Positions 15,392 through 24,033 of a stretch of 64,000 nt of DNA are shown here, piece after piece. A model generated the notes under the pieces. That model saw nothing but the letters and a program-made list of their open reading frames with translations, did not search any database and was not told the DNA's origin. The translations under genes and the position numbers were made by a program. Position 1 is the stretch's first letter. Every line of letters begins with the position of its first letter. This DNA comes from DASXAI01 sp963728985 (GTDB lineage Bacteria > Actinomycetota > Acidimicrobiia > Acidimicrobiales > Ilumatobacteraceae), in assembly GCA_963728985.1 (NCBI GenBank), contig CAVSME010000006.1:248001-312000 (forward strand), in the 5' to 3' direction.

Positions 15392-18184
15392 ATGACCGTC
15401 ACGAGCCAAGGCGATGCCGACACGTCGCCGGCACCCGCGACTGGGGCACTCGTCTACAACCAAGAAGCGGCCACTGTCGTGGCCGCGCTCGGCGCGGACG
15501 AGTCCGTGGGGCTGGCCGTGGCCGAGGCCGCGACGCGCCTCGCACAGCAGGGGCCGAACCAGATCACGAGCGAGAAGCCGCCGTCCGTGTGGGCGGTGGC
15601 ACTGCAGCAGCTGCGCGACCCGATGAACATCATGCTCGTCGCCGTCGCCGTGGTGAGCCTGGTGATCGGTGAGGTGCCCACGGCGATCATGGTCTTCCTC
15701 CTCGTCCTCCTGAACGTCGTGCTGGGTGCTCGCCAGGAGCTCACGGCCCGCGCCAGTGTCGACGCCCTATCGAAGATGCAGGTACCCCAGACGAAGGTGC
15801 TGCGCGGCGGAACGGTCGTCCAGGTGCCGGCGGTCGACGTCGTGACCGGTGACATCGTCATGGTCGAGGCCGGTGACATCGTGCCGGCCGACGGTCGCAT
15901 CGTCCGTTCGGCCACCCTCGAGACCCAGGAAGCGGCGCTGACCGGCGAGAGCGCACCGATCGCCAAGCAAGCTGGCGCGCTGCCCGGTGGTGAGGTCGGG
16001 GTGGGCGACCGGTCGAACATGCTGTTCCAGAACACCTCCGTCACGCGCGGAACCGGAGCGATGGTGGTGACGGCCACCGGCATGGACACGCAGATGGGGC
16101 AGATCGCCACCATGCTGACCTCGGTCACCCGTACCCGGTCACCGCTCCAGCGGGAGCTCGACACGCTCACCAAGGTGCTGGGCATCATCGCCTGGACGGC
16201 GGTGGCGATCATCGTGGTCGTTGGTCTGGCACGAGGGCTCTCGGGCACGGACGTGCTGCTGCTGGGCACGGCGATGGCGATCTCGGCCATCCCGACAGGC
16301 CTGCCGACGTTCGTGTCGGCGATGCTGTCCTACGGGGCGAAGCAGCTCGCCGAGGCCAAGGCCGTGGTCAAGAACCTGACCGATGTCGAGACGCTGGGCG
16401 CCACCAGCGCCATCAACACGGACAAGACGGGCACCCTCACGATGAACGAGATGATGGTCTCGGTGCTCTACGCCGGAGGCGCCTGGTTCACCGTCGAGGG
16501 CGTCGGCTACGCCAAGTCGGGGCGCATCCGCTCGGTCGCCGGTACGCCCGAGCCTGACTTCACTCGCCTGGCCTACGGCATGGCGCTCGACAGCGATGCC
16601 ACGGTCTCCGACTCCGGCGCCGTCGTGGGGGATCCCACCGAGGCGGCCCTGGTCGTGCTGGCGGCCAAGCTGGGGGTCGACGCCGACGAGACCCGCCGCG
16701 CCTACCCGCGCCTGGCCGAAGTGCCGTTCGACTCGGAGTACAAGTTCATGGCGACCTTCCACCGGGTTCCGGTGGAAGGAGGCGAGCGAGTGATCGAGCT
16801 CGTCAAGGGCGCCCCCGACGTCGTCCTCGCCCGCTGTACGAGCGAGGGCGGACCGCTGCTCGGATCTCGGCCGATCGATGAGACACGAAGTGACATCCTG
16901 GCCGCCAACCAGGAGATGGGGGAGAAGGGTCTCCGCGTGCTGGCCTTCGCCGCCCGTCTCATCGACGACGCCGATCTGCCCGCCGCGACCAAGGATCCGA
17001 TGTCGTTCACGAACGACCTGACGTTCGTGGCGATGGTCGGGATCATCGATCCGCTGCGGGTCGAGGCCAAGGGCGCCGTCGACGTCGCTCTCGCCGCCGG
17101 CATCGACGTCCGGATGATCACCGGTGATCACGCCGTCACCGCTGCCGCGATCGGCGAGACGCTGGGTCTGGGCGAGGGTGCCATCAGCGGCGCCGAGCTG
17201 CAGGCCCTCTCCGACGAAGAGCTGGCGCAGCGGCTCCCGCAGCTCCACGTCTTCGGTCGGGTTTCGCCCGAGGACAAGCTGCGCCTCGCCCGCTTGATGC
17301 AGCAGCAAGGGCTCATCGTGGCCATGACCGGCGACGCCGTGAACGACGCAGCGGCGCTGAAGCAGGCCGACATCGGCGTGGCCATGGGCAGCGGCAGCGA
17401 GGTCTCGAAGCAAGCGGCCCGCATGATCCTGACGGACGACAACTTCGGCACGCTGGTCCACGCCGTCGAGCTGGGCCGCACCATCTACGCCAAGGTCGTC
17501 TCGTACATCCGCTACCAGATGACCCAGCTCCTGGCCCTCGTGCTGATCTTCCTGGCGGCGACCGCCTTCGACATCAACAGTGGAGTCGCCATGACGCCGC
17601 TGATGGTCCTGTTCCTGAACTTCTTCATCTCGGTCTTCCCCGTGATCGTGATCGCCCTCGACCCTGGTGACCCCGAGGTGATGAACCGCCCGCCGCGTGA
17701 CCCGAAAGTGCCCATCACGAACCCAGCGGCGGTCACCCGCTGGGTGCTGTACGGGGTCGTGTTGTTCCTCGCCGGCCTCGTCCCGTTGGTCTTCGGGCCG
17801 GACACCCTGTACATCGACAAGCCCAGCGCGTCCATGACCATGTGCTACGTCGTCATCGGGATGGGTACGATCTTCAGCGGGCTCGTCATGCGGCGCGATC
17901 CGTCGAGTGGCCTGGTCCCGCCGGTGCTCGGCGCGCTGAAGGTGCTGGTGCTCCCGACGCTGTTGCTGATCCTGTCGACGGAGCTCAGCTTCCTGCAACG
18001 GGGTCTCTTGACACAGCCGCTGGACGGGCTCCAGTGGCTGGCGTGCATCGGCTTGGCCCTGGTCCTTCCCATCGTGGTCGAGATCGACAAGTGGATCCGG
18101 CGCCGCCGGCTGCCGGCGGCAGCGCCACCGACGGCGGCCGCGGTCGTGAGCCCCAGCCGGGCCGGCACGCTGGCCACCGTGTAG
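15392..18184 (+). CDS. P-type cation-transporting ATPase (P2-like)
   Basis: 930-aa plasma-membrane pump. Seen in order: N-terminal cation-ATPase domain (LAQQGPNQITSEKPPSVWAV), M1-M2, actuator motif TGES (184-187), M3-M4, phosphorylation site DKTGT with Asp344, nucleotide domain, MITGDH and GDAVNDAAALK hinge motifs, then M5-M10. Overall it looks like P2-type Ca/Na/Mg pumps, but the usual ion ligands are missing: M4 reads IPTGLP (Thr302 where SERCA has Glu309), M5 has Leu713 and Leu716 where SERCA has Asn768 and Glu771, and M6 keeps Asn743 but has Ser747 where SERCA has Asp800. The transported ion is therefore unknown. GGAGG precedes the ATG. First gene of a plus-strand operon with DUF6325, SHOCT and MFS genes. 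Confidence 0.92.
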   Translation: MTVTSQGDADTSPAPATGALVYNQEAATVVAALGADESVGLAVAEAATRLAQQGPNQITSEKPPSVWAVALQQLRDPMNIMLVAVAVVSLVIGEVPTAIMVFLLVLLNVVLGARQELTARASVDALSKMQVPQTKVLRGGTVVQVPAVDVVTGDIVMVEAGDIVPADGRIVRSATLETQEAALTGESAPIAKQAGALPGGEVGVGDRSNMLFQNTSVTRGTGAMVVTATGMDTQMGQIATMLTSVTRTRSPLQRELDTLTKVLGIIAWTAVAIIVVVGLARGLSGTDVLLLGTAMAISAIPTGLPTFVSAMLSYGAKQLAEAKAVVKNLTDVETLGATSAINTDKTGTLTMNEMMVSVLYAGGAWFTVEGVGYAKSGRIRSVAGTPEPDFTRLAYGMALDSDATVSDSGAVVGDPTEAALVVLAAKLGVDADETRRAYPRLAEVPFDSEYKFMATFHRVPVEGGERVIELVKGAPDVVLARCTSEGGPLLGSRPIDETRSDILAANQEMGEKGLRVLAFAARLIDDADLPAATKDPMSFTNDLTFVAMVGIIDPLRVEAKGAVDVALAAGIDVRMITGDHAVTAAAIGETLGLGEGAISGAELQALSDEELAQRLPQLHVFGRVSPEDKLRLARLMQQQGLIVAMTGDAVNDAAALKQADIGVAMGSGSEVSKQAARMILTDDNFGTLVHAVELGRTIYAKVVSYIRYQMTQLLALVLIFLAATAFDINSGVAMTPLMVLFLNFFISVFPVIVIALDPGDPEVMNRPPRDPKVPITNPAAVTRWVLYGVVLFLAGLVPLVFGPDTLYIDKPSASMTMCYVVIGMGTIFSGLVMRRDPSSGLVPPVLGALKVLVLPTLLLILSTELSFLQRGLLTQPLDGLQWLACIGLALVLPIVVEIDKWIRRRRLPAAAPPTAAAVVSPSRAGTLATV

Positions 18185-18239
18185 GACGCGCCCGGCGAAA
18201 CCGACAATTCCCACCTGCTGCGAGAGAGGCTGTTGACTG

Positions 18240-18677
18240 ATGCCAGACGAAACGTCCGCCCTGGGCCCGATCAGCTACCTGATCGTGGAGTTCCCGGGCA
18301 GCAAGATGACAGGCGAAGGCTTCCCCCTCCTCCTGGACCTCGTGGATCGCGGCGTGATCCGGATCCTGGATCTGATGTTCATCACCCGCGACGCGAACGG
18401 ATCGACGCGAGTCGTCAACTTGACTGATCTCGACCGCGACGGCAGTTACGACCTCGCCGTGTTCGACGGTGCGTCGTCGGGCCTCCTCGACGAGAGCGAC
18501 GCCGCCGATGCCGGCGCCGTCATCGAGCCGGGCTCCTCGGCCGGGATCCTGTTGTTCGAGAACCGCTGGGCCACGCCGTTCGTGCAGGCCCTCCGCAACG
18601 GCGACGCGCAGCTCGTCGCCGCCGGCTACATCCCGCTGGACAGCATCGCCGCCGCGCTCGACGCCGCCGACGGCTGA
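18240..18677 (+). CDS. DUF6325 family protein
   Basis: 145-aa soluble protein of the actinobacterial DUF6325 family. The typical opening GPISYLIVEFPGSKMTGEG is followed by DRGVIRILDLMFITRDANG, and by ILLFENRWATPFVQALRN with the conserved W-A-xPF motif. No catalytic residues are known. The fold resembles the DUF1269-type ferredoxin-like proteins that sense or scaffold at membranes; this is inference. It follows the P-type ATPase by 55 bp and precedes a SHOCT protein by 22 bp. A divergent second copy lies at 25980-26453, also directly upstream of a SHOCT gene, so the DUF6325-SHOCT pair recurs in this locus. Confidence 0.8.
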   Translation: MPDETSALGPISYLIVEFPGSKMTGEGFPLLLDLVDRGVIRILDLMFITRDANGSTRVVNLTDLDRDGSYDLAVFDGASSGLLDESDAADAGAVIEPGSSAGILLFENRWATPFVQALRNGDAQLVAAGYIPLDSIAAALDAADG

Positions 18678-18699
18678 GCATTCAAGAGAGGACGACGAC

Positions 18700-19011
18700 A
18701 TGCCTGGACTTCTACGAGGTGTGGCCCGCACGGCCGCCATCGCCGGGACCGCGACCGCCGTATCGAACCGGGTCTCCCGCCGCCAGGCGAACCGGTGGGC
18801 GAACCAGGAGCAACAGCAGTACGCCCAAGAGCAGCAGCAGTACGCCCAACCGCAGCAGTACTACCAGCAGCCGGCGCCCCCGCCCCCGCCCCCGGCGGCG
18901 CCCGCAACCGACACGCTCACCCAGCTGCAGCAGCTCGCCGATCTGAAGGCTCAGGGGATCCTGACCGACGCCGAGTTCGCGGCGCAGAAGGCCAAGATCT
19001 TGGCGTCCTGA
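18700..19011 (+). CDS. SHOCT-domain protein with Gln/Pro-rich linker
   Basis: 103 aa: an N-terminal helix (MPGLLRGVARTAAIAGTATA) that may lie on the membrane, a low-complexity linker with three QQQYAQ-like repeats and a proline run, and a C-terminal SHOCT motif (LQQLADLKAQGILTDAEFAA). GAGAGG precedes the ATG. It is widespread in actinobacteria next to DUF6325. The linker length suggests a tether between the SHOCT domain and a partner. Function unknown; the conserved SHOCT end makes it a real gene. Confidence 0.82.
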   Translation: MPGLLRGVARTAAIAGTATAVSNRVSRRQANRWANQEQQQYAQEQQQYAQPQQYYQQPAPPPPPPAAPATDTLTQLQQLADLKAQGILTDAEFAAQKAKILAS

Positions 19012-19023
19012 GCCCGATCGCCG

Positions 19024-20622
19024 ATGCCGAGGAGCGCGAAGACCGGCCCCCAGGAAGCAACGACGGGCAGCCCTCGTCTCGCCATCCTCCTGGCGATGGC
19101 GATGTTCGTGCTGGTCGTCGACACGTCGCTGATGAACGTGTCGATCTCGTCGGTGGTTCGCGACCTCGGCACGACCGTCAGCGGCGTCCAGTCCGCGATC
19201 GCCCTCGAGGCGCTGGTATCCGCCGCCTTCATCCTCATCGGCAGCAAGATCGGCGATCTGATCGGCCGCAAGCGGGCCTACGCGCTGGGGCTGATCGGTT
19301 ACGCCATCGGCGCGCTGGCCATGACGCTGGCCCAGGGGCTGGCGGCGATCATCATCTTCTGGGCCATCATCGGCGGTCTCGGTGCGTCACTGCTGCTGCC
19401 GGCGATGCAGTCGCTGATCCACGGCAACTTCGAAGGACCGGCCCAGAAGAAGGCGTATGCGCTCGTGGGCGCGGCGGCGGCGATCGCTGCCGCCGTGGGG
19501 CCCCTGCTCGGAGGCTTCATCACCACGTACCTCAGCTGGCGCATCGCGTTCCTGCTCGAGGATGTCGTCATCCTCGTCGTGCTGTCCGGGTTGAGACTCG
19601 TCCGGGACGTGCCCTACACCGGGCCGCGGCACGTCGATGTCGTCGGTGCCGGCCTGTCGATCGTGGGCATGGGCGGCATCGTGCTCGGCATCCTCGTTTG
19701 GCAGGAGGGAGGTGAAGCCGTCGCCGCCCTGTTGCTGCTCGGCGCGGCGGCCATGGCGGGGCTCGTCTACTGGCTGCTGCGACGCAAGCGCCTGGGCAAG
19801 CCGACGCTGCTCGAGCCCGATCTCTTCCGAGCGAGGCTGTTCCGGTCCGGGATCACGCAGCAGACGCTCCAGCAGATCGCGCTGGGCGGGGCGATGATCA
19901 CCTTGCCCATCTTCTTGCAGATGGTGCTCGAGTACAACGCCATGCAGGCCGGCCTCTCGCTGGCTCCGTTGTCGCTCAGCATGTTCGGCGTTGCCCTGCT
20001 CGCCGGCAAGTCCGCCGGCAAGCGCCGCCCGGCCAGCATCATCCGTGCCGGCTTCGCCCTCCTGACGGCCGGCATGCTGGTCCTGATCCCCATCGTCCCT
20101 CGGGCCGACTCCGGGTGGTACTTCGTGGTTCCGCTCATCGTCGCCGGATCGGGGTTGGGCCTGCTCGTCTCCCAGCTCAACAACTACACGCTCTCGCCGA
20201 TCTCCGAGGAGCGGGTCAGCGAGGCGGCCGGCGTGAACTCGGCGGGTGGCTCCTTCGGGCTGTCGTTCGGCTTGGCCTTCGCCGGCGCCATCATGCTGGC
20301 GACGCTCTCGGTGGCCTTCACCCATCAGGCGGAGAGCAGCACCGTGCTGGCGCCGACCGAGCAGCAGCAGGTCGCACAGGCGCTCGAGCACGACGCCGAG
20401 GTGATGAGCAACACACAGTTGAAGCAACAGTTGGCCGGACAGCCGGCTGCGGTGCAGGACGAGATCATTCGCATCAACACGGACGCGCGCCCATTGGCCC
20501 TGCAGGTCGGGCTGCTCGTCCCGGTGCTGGCCGGCCTGCTCGGCCTGCTCAACTCGTTCCGGATGATGCGCCTGCCGGATCCGGCGCCATCGGGCTCGGC
20601 CGAAGGGATGGGCTGGGGCTGA
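19024..20622 (+). CDS. MFS transporter, DHA2 (EmrB/QacA-like) family
   Basis: 532-aa integral membrane protein with about 14 predicted hydrophobic segments, as in DHA2 drug:H+ antiporters. The loop 2-3 motif A appears as GSKIGDLIGRKRAYALG and motif C as GPLLGGFITTYLSWR. A long loop before the last helix (LAPTEQQQVAQALEHDAEVMSNT) resembles the extracytoplasmic loop of other actinobacterial members. It should export a hydrophobic or cationic compound using proton motive force. It starts 12 bp after the SHOCT gene and is last in the P-ATPase operon, which ends at the hairpin at 20645. Confidence 0.9.
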   Translation: MPRSAKTGPQEATTGSPRLAILLAMAMFVLVVDTSLMNVSISSVVRDLGTTVSGVQSAIALEALVSAAFILIGSKIGDLIGRKRAYALGLIGYAIGALAMTLAQGLAAIIIFWAIIGGLGASLLLPAMQSLIHGNFEGPAQKKAYALVGAAAAIAAAVGPLLGGFITTYLSWRIAFLLEDVVILVVLSGLRLVRDVPYTGPRHVDVVGAGLSIVGMGGIVLGILVWQEGGEAVAALLLLGAAAMAGLVYWLLRRKRLGKPTLLEPDLFRARLFRSGITQQTLQQIALGGAMITLPIFLQMVLEYNAMQAGLSLAPLSLSMFGVALLAGKSAGKRRPASIIRAGFALLTAGMLVLIPIVPRADSGWYFVVPLIVAGSGLGLLVSQLNNYTLSPISEERVSEAAGVNSAGGSFGLSFGLAFAGAIMLATLSVAFTHQAESSTVLAPTEQQQVAQALEHDAEVMSNTQLKQQLAGQPAAVQDEIIRINTDARPLALQVGLLVPVLAGLLGLLNSFRMMRLPDPAPSGSAEGMGWG

Positions 20623-20644
20623 GGACGCGCCAACGTCGGAGGCC

Positions 20645-20672
20645 GTCGCTTGTGCTGGCAAGAACAAGCGAC
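20645..20672 (+). terminator. strong hairpin after the MFS gene
   Basis: GTCGCTTGT-N10-ACAAGCGAC: a perfect 9-bp stem starting 22 bp after the MFS stop. There is no U run. A likely end point of the P-ATPase/DUF6325/SHOCT/MFS transcript. Confidence 0.5.
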
Positions 20673-21103
20673 GATGCCGGTGATGGGGCCGATGCCCGGG
20701 AATGGCAAGCGCTGACATTTGCCGGCGACGGCAAACGCAGCGCCACGCTGATACGGCCGACGTGCGGAGGCCGCGCTTTGCCGGGGCGTCGGCGGGCGCC
20801 GGCGTCGATGCATCGCCGCTGCTAGAGCGGTCTGTAGGGGCGCGGTGCTCGACCGGCCCCCACCTTTGGGTGAGAATGCCGCATGCCGTCGCTGGTGCGA
20901 GTGGAACGGTACGTCCACCCACACGTGCTAGGCATTTGCCAGCGTCGGTCGTCCCCGACCGAGGGGGAAGCGACGCAACCAGGGTCGTTCGGTATCCCTC
21001 ACATCGAGGCAAGAGCTGCCGTTGTGGACCGGCAGATGTTCATCGACCAACCAGTGCGTACGGGCTTCACGCAGGGACCGCTCCTGTGGAACGGAGGAGT
21101 GAG
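20673..21103. other. 430-bp leader/intergenic region before the MalT-like regulator
   Basis: No recognisable gene. It holds an imperfect copy of the cluster palindrome at 20856-20873, a small CGGTCG-N4-CGACCG hairpin near 20945, and the ribosome-binding site GGAGGAG at about 21093. A 74-codon open frame (20883-21107) ends ATGA onto the regulator start, but its codons use many A/T third bases compared with its neighbours, so it is not called as a gene. The long leader may carry regulation. Confidence 0.45.
20856..20873. promoter_or_regulatory. weak copy of the cluster palindrome
   Basis: The right half GGGTGA is good; the left half is CCC with flanking Cs but lacks the A of ACCC. It lies 230 bp upstream of the LuxR regulator. 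It may be an autoregulatory site or chance. Confidence 0.3.
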
Positions 21104-23728
21104 ATGACGGGGAACCGTCGACGATCCGTGGCCTCCTCTCCGGGATCCTCGGAGGGTGCCCTTCGGCACGGGAAGCTGCGGGCGCCGCTGGTCTCCCAGC
21201 ACTACGTTCGTAGGAGCCGTCTCTTCACGTTGCTCGACGACGTGACCGCCGCATCGCTCACGTTGATCGTCGCTCCTGCCGGGGCCGGCAAGACGTCGCT
21301 CCTCGCCGGCTGGCTGGCCGAGACCGGTGCGACCGCCGCGTGGTTGTCACTCGACGAGGCCGATCACGACGCCGGCCAGTTCTGGATGGACTTCATCGCC
21401 GCCGTCGACACGGTCGTGCCTGGGTACGGCGAGTCGGCGTCGAGCCGCTTGCGCCAGTTCACGCGCGAGTCGACGATGGTGGATGCGCTGCTCGTCGATC
21501 TGGACGGCGAGGAACGACCGCCGGTGATCGTTGTCATCGACGACTTCCACCTGGTCGATGACGAGGTTGTCGGACCCACGCTCGCCCTGCTGGCGCAGCA
21601 CCTGCCGGCCTGGCTCCATCTGGTCGGCCTTTCGCGGCGCGAACCGAAGATGGCGCTCGAGCGCTTGCGGACGCGCAACCAGCTGGGTGAGATCGGCTTC
21701 GCCGAGCTTCGGTTCTCCCCGGCCGAGGCGGTCGAGCTGTTGACCATGCTGGCGCCGACCTTGTCCGAGGAGCGGATGCACGCCGTCGCCCAGCAGTCCG
21801 AAGGGTGGGCGGCGAGCCTGCAGCTCGTCGCGCTGGCCGAGCGTTCGGCGCAGGCGCAAGTGGGCTTCGACGCGCCTCCTGATGCCGATGTCGTCATGCT
21901 CCAGGACTACGTCTGGTACGAGGTCCTCGCCGCCGAGAGTCCCGAGCTGATCGAGGTGCTCCAGGCCACAGCGGTCGTCAAGCGGGTGAACGCCAGTCTG
22001 GCCCATGCCCTCACCGGGCGGGTCGACGCCGGCCGGCTCGTCCTGCGCGCGCGGGCGCGCGGACTGTTCGTCACCCGCCTGGGCACGGAGGGCTGGGTCG
22101 AGGTGCACTCCTTGGTGCGCGGTGTGCTGATCGCGGAGCTCCGCAACCGCGACCCGCAACAGCTCGCCGAGCTGCACACCCGTGCGGCGCGCTGGTTCGA
22201 GGACGCCGGCGAGGTGGTTCCGGCGCTCGAGCACTGGCTGGCGGCCGACCGCCCTCGCGATGCGCTGCGCTTGCTCGCCGCCAAGAACGCCGAGCTCTAT
22301 GACACCGCACGTGAGGCCACGGTGCTCCAGACGATCAGTGCCATCCCGCCCCACGTCGCCGCCGAGGATCTCGACGCCGCGATCGAGTTCGCGTGGTGCC
22401 ACCTGCTCGTCAGCCGGAAGCGGTTCCTCGAGCTCGTCGAGCAGCTGCACTGGTGGTCGGAGCGCTCGGACGTGGACGATCTGCGAAAGGGCCGGGTGTG
22501 CGTGCTGCGATCGATCGCGGCGACGATGAGCGGCAGTTGGGCGGAAGGCGGCGACCTCGCCCGTCAGGCCATGGCCCAGTTCGGTGAGGCATGGTGGCGG
22601 GATCCGCTGGGCCGGATCAGCCTCAACATGGTGGCCCGCGAGGTGGCCATGTCCGAGCGCTGGAACGACGGTGCCGACGAGGTGCGGGACCTCGACCTGG
22701 CCCTGCGGCGCGATGCCGAGCGGCGACTGGCCTTCGAAGGCACGCGGGCCTTCGGTGAGGCCTTGGCTGGCCGGCCGCTCGATGCCATCCGGATCGCAGC
22801 AGGCGTTCGGCAGGCCGCAAGCATCTCGCAGATGACGATCCTCCGTGCCGAGCTGCTGACCGCCGAGGCGATCGCCAACCGTGAGCTCGGTGACCGAGCC
22901 AAGGCGCTCGAGGGGCTGCAGCATCTCGCCGAGTCGCCCGCCGAGACCATGTTGCACTGCAAGGTCCTGGCCACCCTCGAGCTGGTCCAGGCCCGACTGG
23001 ACGAAGGTGATCTCGATGCCGCCGAGGCGTTGTTCCAGTCCGCCGAGATGATGATCGAGCTCGATCTGCCGGGACCGGGAGCGCGCACGTGGTTGGCGCG
23101 GGCCGGCACGCTCGTCGCACTGGCCGGCGGTCATCTCGACCGGGCGCGGCGCTGGGCTGACCAGGTCGACGATTCGTTCTGGCGGGGCGTGAGCGTCGCT
23201 CGGGTCTGCCTGGCGGCAGGGGAGCGCCATGAGGCGCTCGCCTGCCTGGACACGGCAGAGCCGCGATGCGTCCGTCATGACGTCGTCCTGAGCCTGCTGC
23301 GAGCGCGCGCCGTCGACGACCACGACGAAGCGATGAAGCTGGCGGCGCGCGCCGTCGAGCAGGCGGCCGCCGACGGCTTGCTCCAGACCGTGGCGTCAGA
23401 GGGTCCCGATGCCACCGAGCTGGCTGAACGGGTGGCGTGGCGGGCGCCCGAGCAGTGGTTCGACCGGCTCCGTCGCGCCGCCGCCGAACGGCGGCAAGGT
23501 GCATCGCAGCAGATGGACATGATCGAGCAGCTGACCGAGCGCGAGCGCGATGTGCTGCGCTTCCTCCCGAGCCGGCTCACGGTGTACGAGATCGCCAATG
23601 AGCTCTACGTCTCCGTGAACACGCTGAAGTTCCACCTCAAGATCATCTACCGCAAGCTCGGCGTGAGCTCGCGATCCGAGGCGGCCGAAGTGGCGCGCAA
23701 GATGACGTCCGGCCACTCGAGTCACTAG
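21104..23728 (+). CDS. MalT-like LuxR-family ATP-dependent transcriptional regulator (LAL/STAND)
   Basis: 874-aa STAND-type regulator. GGAGGAG 5 nt upstream selects the ATG at 21104. Order: a MalT-type opening (KLRAPLVSQHYVRRSRL), Walker A APAGAGKTSLL, Walker B VIVVIDDFHLVDD, winged-helix and TPR-like helices over the middle 450 residues, then a C-terminal LuxR HTH (LTERERDVLRFLPSRLTVYE to SVNTLKFHLKIIYRKLGV). Such proteins oligomerise on ATP and inducer binding and activate sigma70 promoters. It sits in the middle of the cluster that shares the CCACCC-N6-GGGTGG palindrome and is the only classical HTH regulator there, so it is the first candidate to bind it. Its TAG stop shares a CTAG with the converging SHOCT gene. 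Confidence 0.9.
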   Translation: MTGNRRRSVASSPGSSEGALRHGKLRAPLVSQHYVRRSRLFTLLDDVTAASLTLIVAPAGAGKTSLLAGWLAETGATAAWLSLDEADHDAGQFWMDFIAAVDTVVPGYGESASSRLRQFTRESTMVDALLVDLDGEERPPVIVVIDDFHLVDDEVVGPTLALLAQHLPAWLHLVGLSRREPKMALERLRTRNQLGEIGFAELRFSPAEAVELLTMLAPTLSEERMHAVAQQSEGWAASLQLVALAERSAQAQVGFDAPPDADVVMLQDYVWYEVLAAESPELIEVLQATAVVKRVNASLAHALTGRVDAGRLVLRARARGLFVTRLGTEGWVEVHSLVRGVLIAELRNRDPQQLAELHTRAARWFEDAGEVVPALEHWLAADRPRDALRLLAAKNAELYDTAREATVLQTISAIPPHVAAEDLDAAIEFAWCHLLVSRKRFLELVEQLHWWSERSDVDDLRKGRVCVLRSIAATMSGSWAEGGDLARQAMAQFGEAWWRDPLGRISLNMVAREVAMSERWNDGADEVRDLDLALRRDAERRLAFEGTRAFGEALAGRPLDAIRIAAGVRQAASISQMTILRAELLTAEAIANRELGDRAKALEGLQHLAESPAETMLHCKVLATLELVQARLDEGDLDAAEALFQSAEMMIELDLPGPGARTWLARAGTLVALAGGHLDRARRWADQVDDSFWRGVSVARVCLAAGERHEALACLDTAEPRCVRHDVVLSLLRARAVDDHDEAMKLAARAVEQAAADGLLQTVASEGPDATELAERVAWRAPEQWFDRLRRAAAERRQGASQQMDMIEQLTERERDVLRFLPSRLTVYEIANELYVSVNTLKFHLKIIYRKLGVSSRSEAAEVARKMTSGHSSH

Positions 23729-23928
23729 CCGTCGAGCACCTTCCGGCGCTGCTGCTCGTACTGCTCGTCCGACAGGAGCCCGCGGTCGCGGAGGTCGGCC
23801 AGCCCATGGAGCTGCGCCACCGGATCGACGACGAGGCGGGCCCAACCACCGTCGAGCGACCCGGCGCCTGAGGGCGGCCGGGTCAGGAGATCAACATGGT
23901 TGCGGCGGGTTGCTCGAACCCGTTCCAT
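23725..23928 (-). CDS. small SHOCT-domain protein
   Basis: 67-aa protein: a basic N-terminus (MERVRATRRNHVDLL), a WARLVVDPVAQLHGL segment and a C-terminal SHOCT motif (DLRDRGLLSDEQYEQQRRKV). The start at 23928 has GAGGAGG upstream and matches the paralogue at 25780-25977; an in-frame ATG 30 nt earlier is less likely. It converges on the LuxR gene with a 4-bp CTAG overlap. A perfect palindrome (23989) lies 61 bp upstream. Function unknown; probably a partner of the other SHOCT proteins here. Confidence 0.78.
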   Translation of the reverse strand: MERVRATRRNHVDLLTRPPSGAGSLDGGWARLVVDPVAQLHGLADLRDRGLLSDEQYEQQRRKVLDG

Positions 23929-23988
23929 GGTCAGCCACCTCCTCGCGTCCCGTTCCATCCATTGTCACGGCCGATCGTCGATGCGGCC

Positions 23989-24006
23989 CCACCCCGGCAG
24001 GGGTGG
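23989..24006. promoter_or_regulatory. palindromic operator copy 5 (CCACCC-N6-GGGTGG)
   Basis: CCACCC-CGGCAG-GGGTGG; the arms extend to CCCCACCC/GGGTGGTT. It is 61 bp upstream of the small SHOCT gene. A second half-good copy (CCACCC-GCCGGC-GTGCTG) begins at 24016. Confidence 0.65.
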
Positions 24007-24033
24007 TTTCCCGCACCACCCGCCGGCGTGCTG

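Noticed and set aside
16139..18214. Long minus-strand open frame (691 codons) opposite the P-type ATPase
   Set aside because: His/Asp/Arg-rich mirror of a confirmed gene; no start context or domain.
18781..18900. CAG/CAA-rich and proline-codon run that looks like a DNA repeat
   Set aside because: It is coding sequence for the Gln/Pro linker of a SHOCT protein rather than an independent repeat element.
20883..21107. 74-codon open frame ending ATGA on the MalT-like regulator start
   Set aside because: No ribosome-binding site, no recognisable family, and third codon positions with clearly more A/T than neighbouring genes; only the 4-bp overlap favours it.
23725..23728. Shared CTAG stop between LuxR and SHOCT genes
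   Set aside because: Neat, but convergent stops on the same palindromic tetramer occur by chance; no function is implied.
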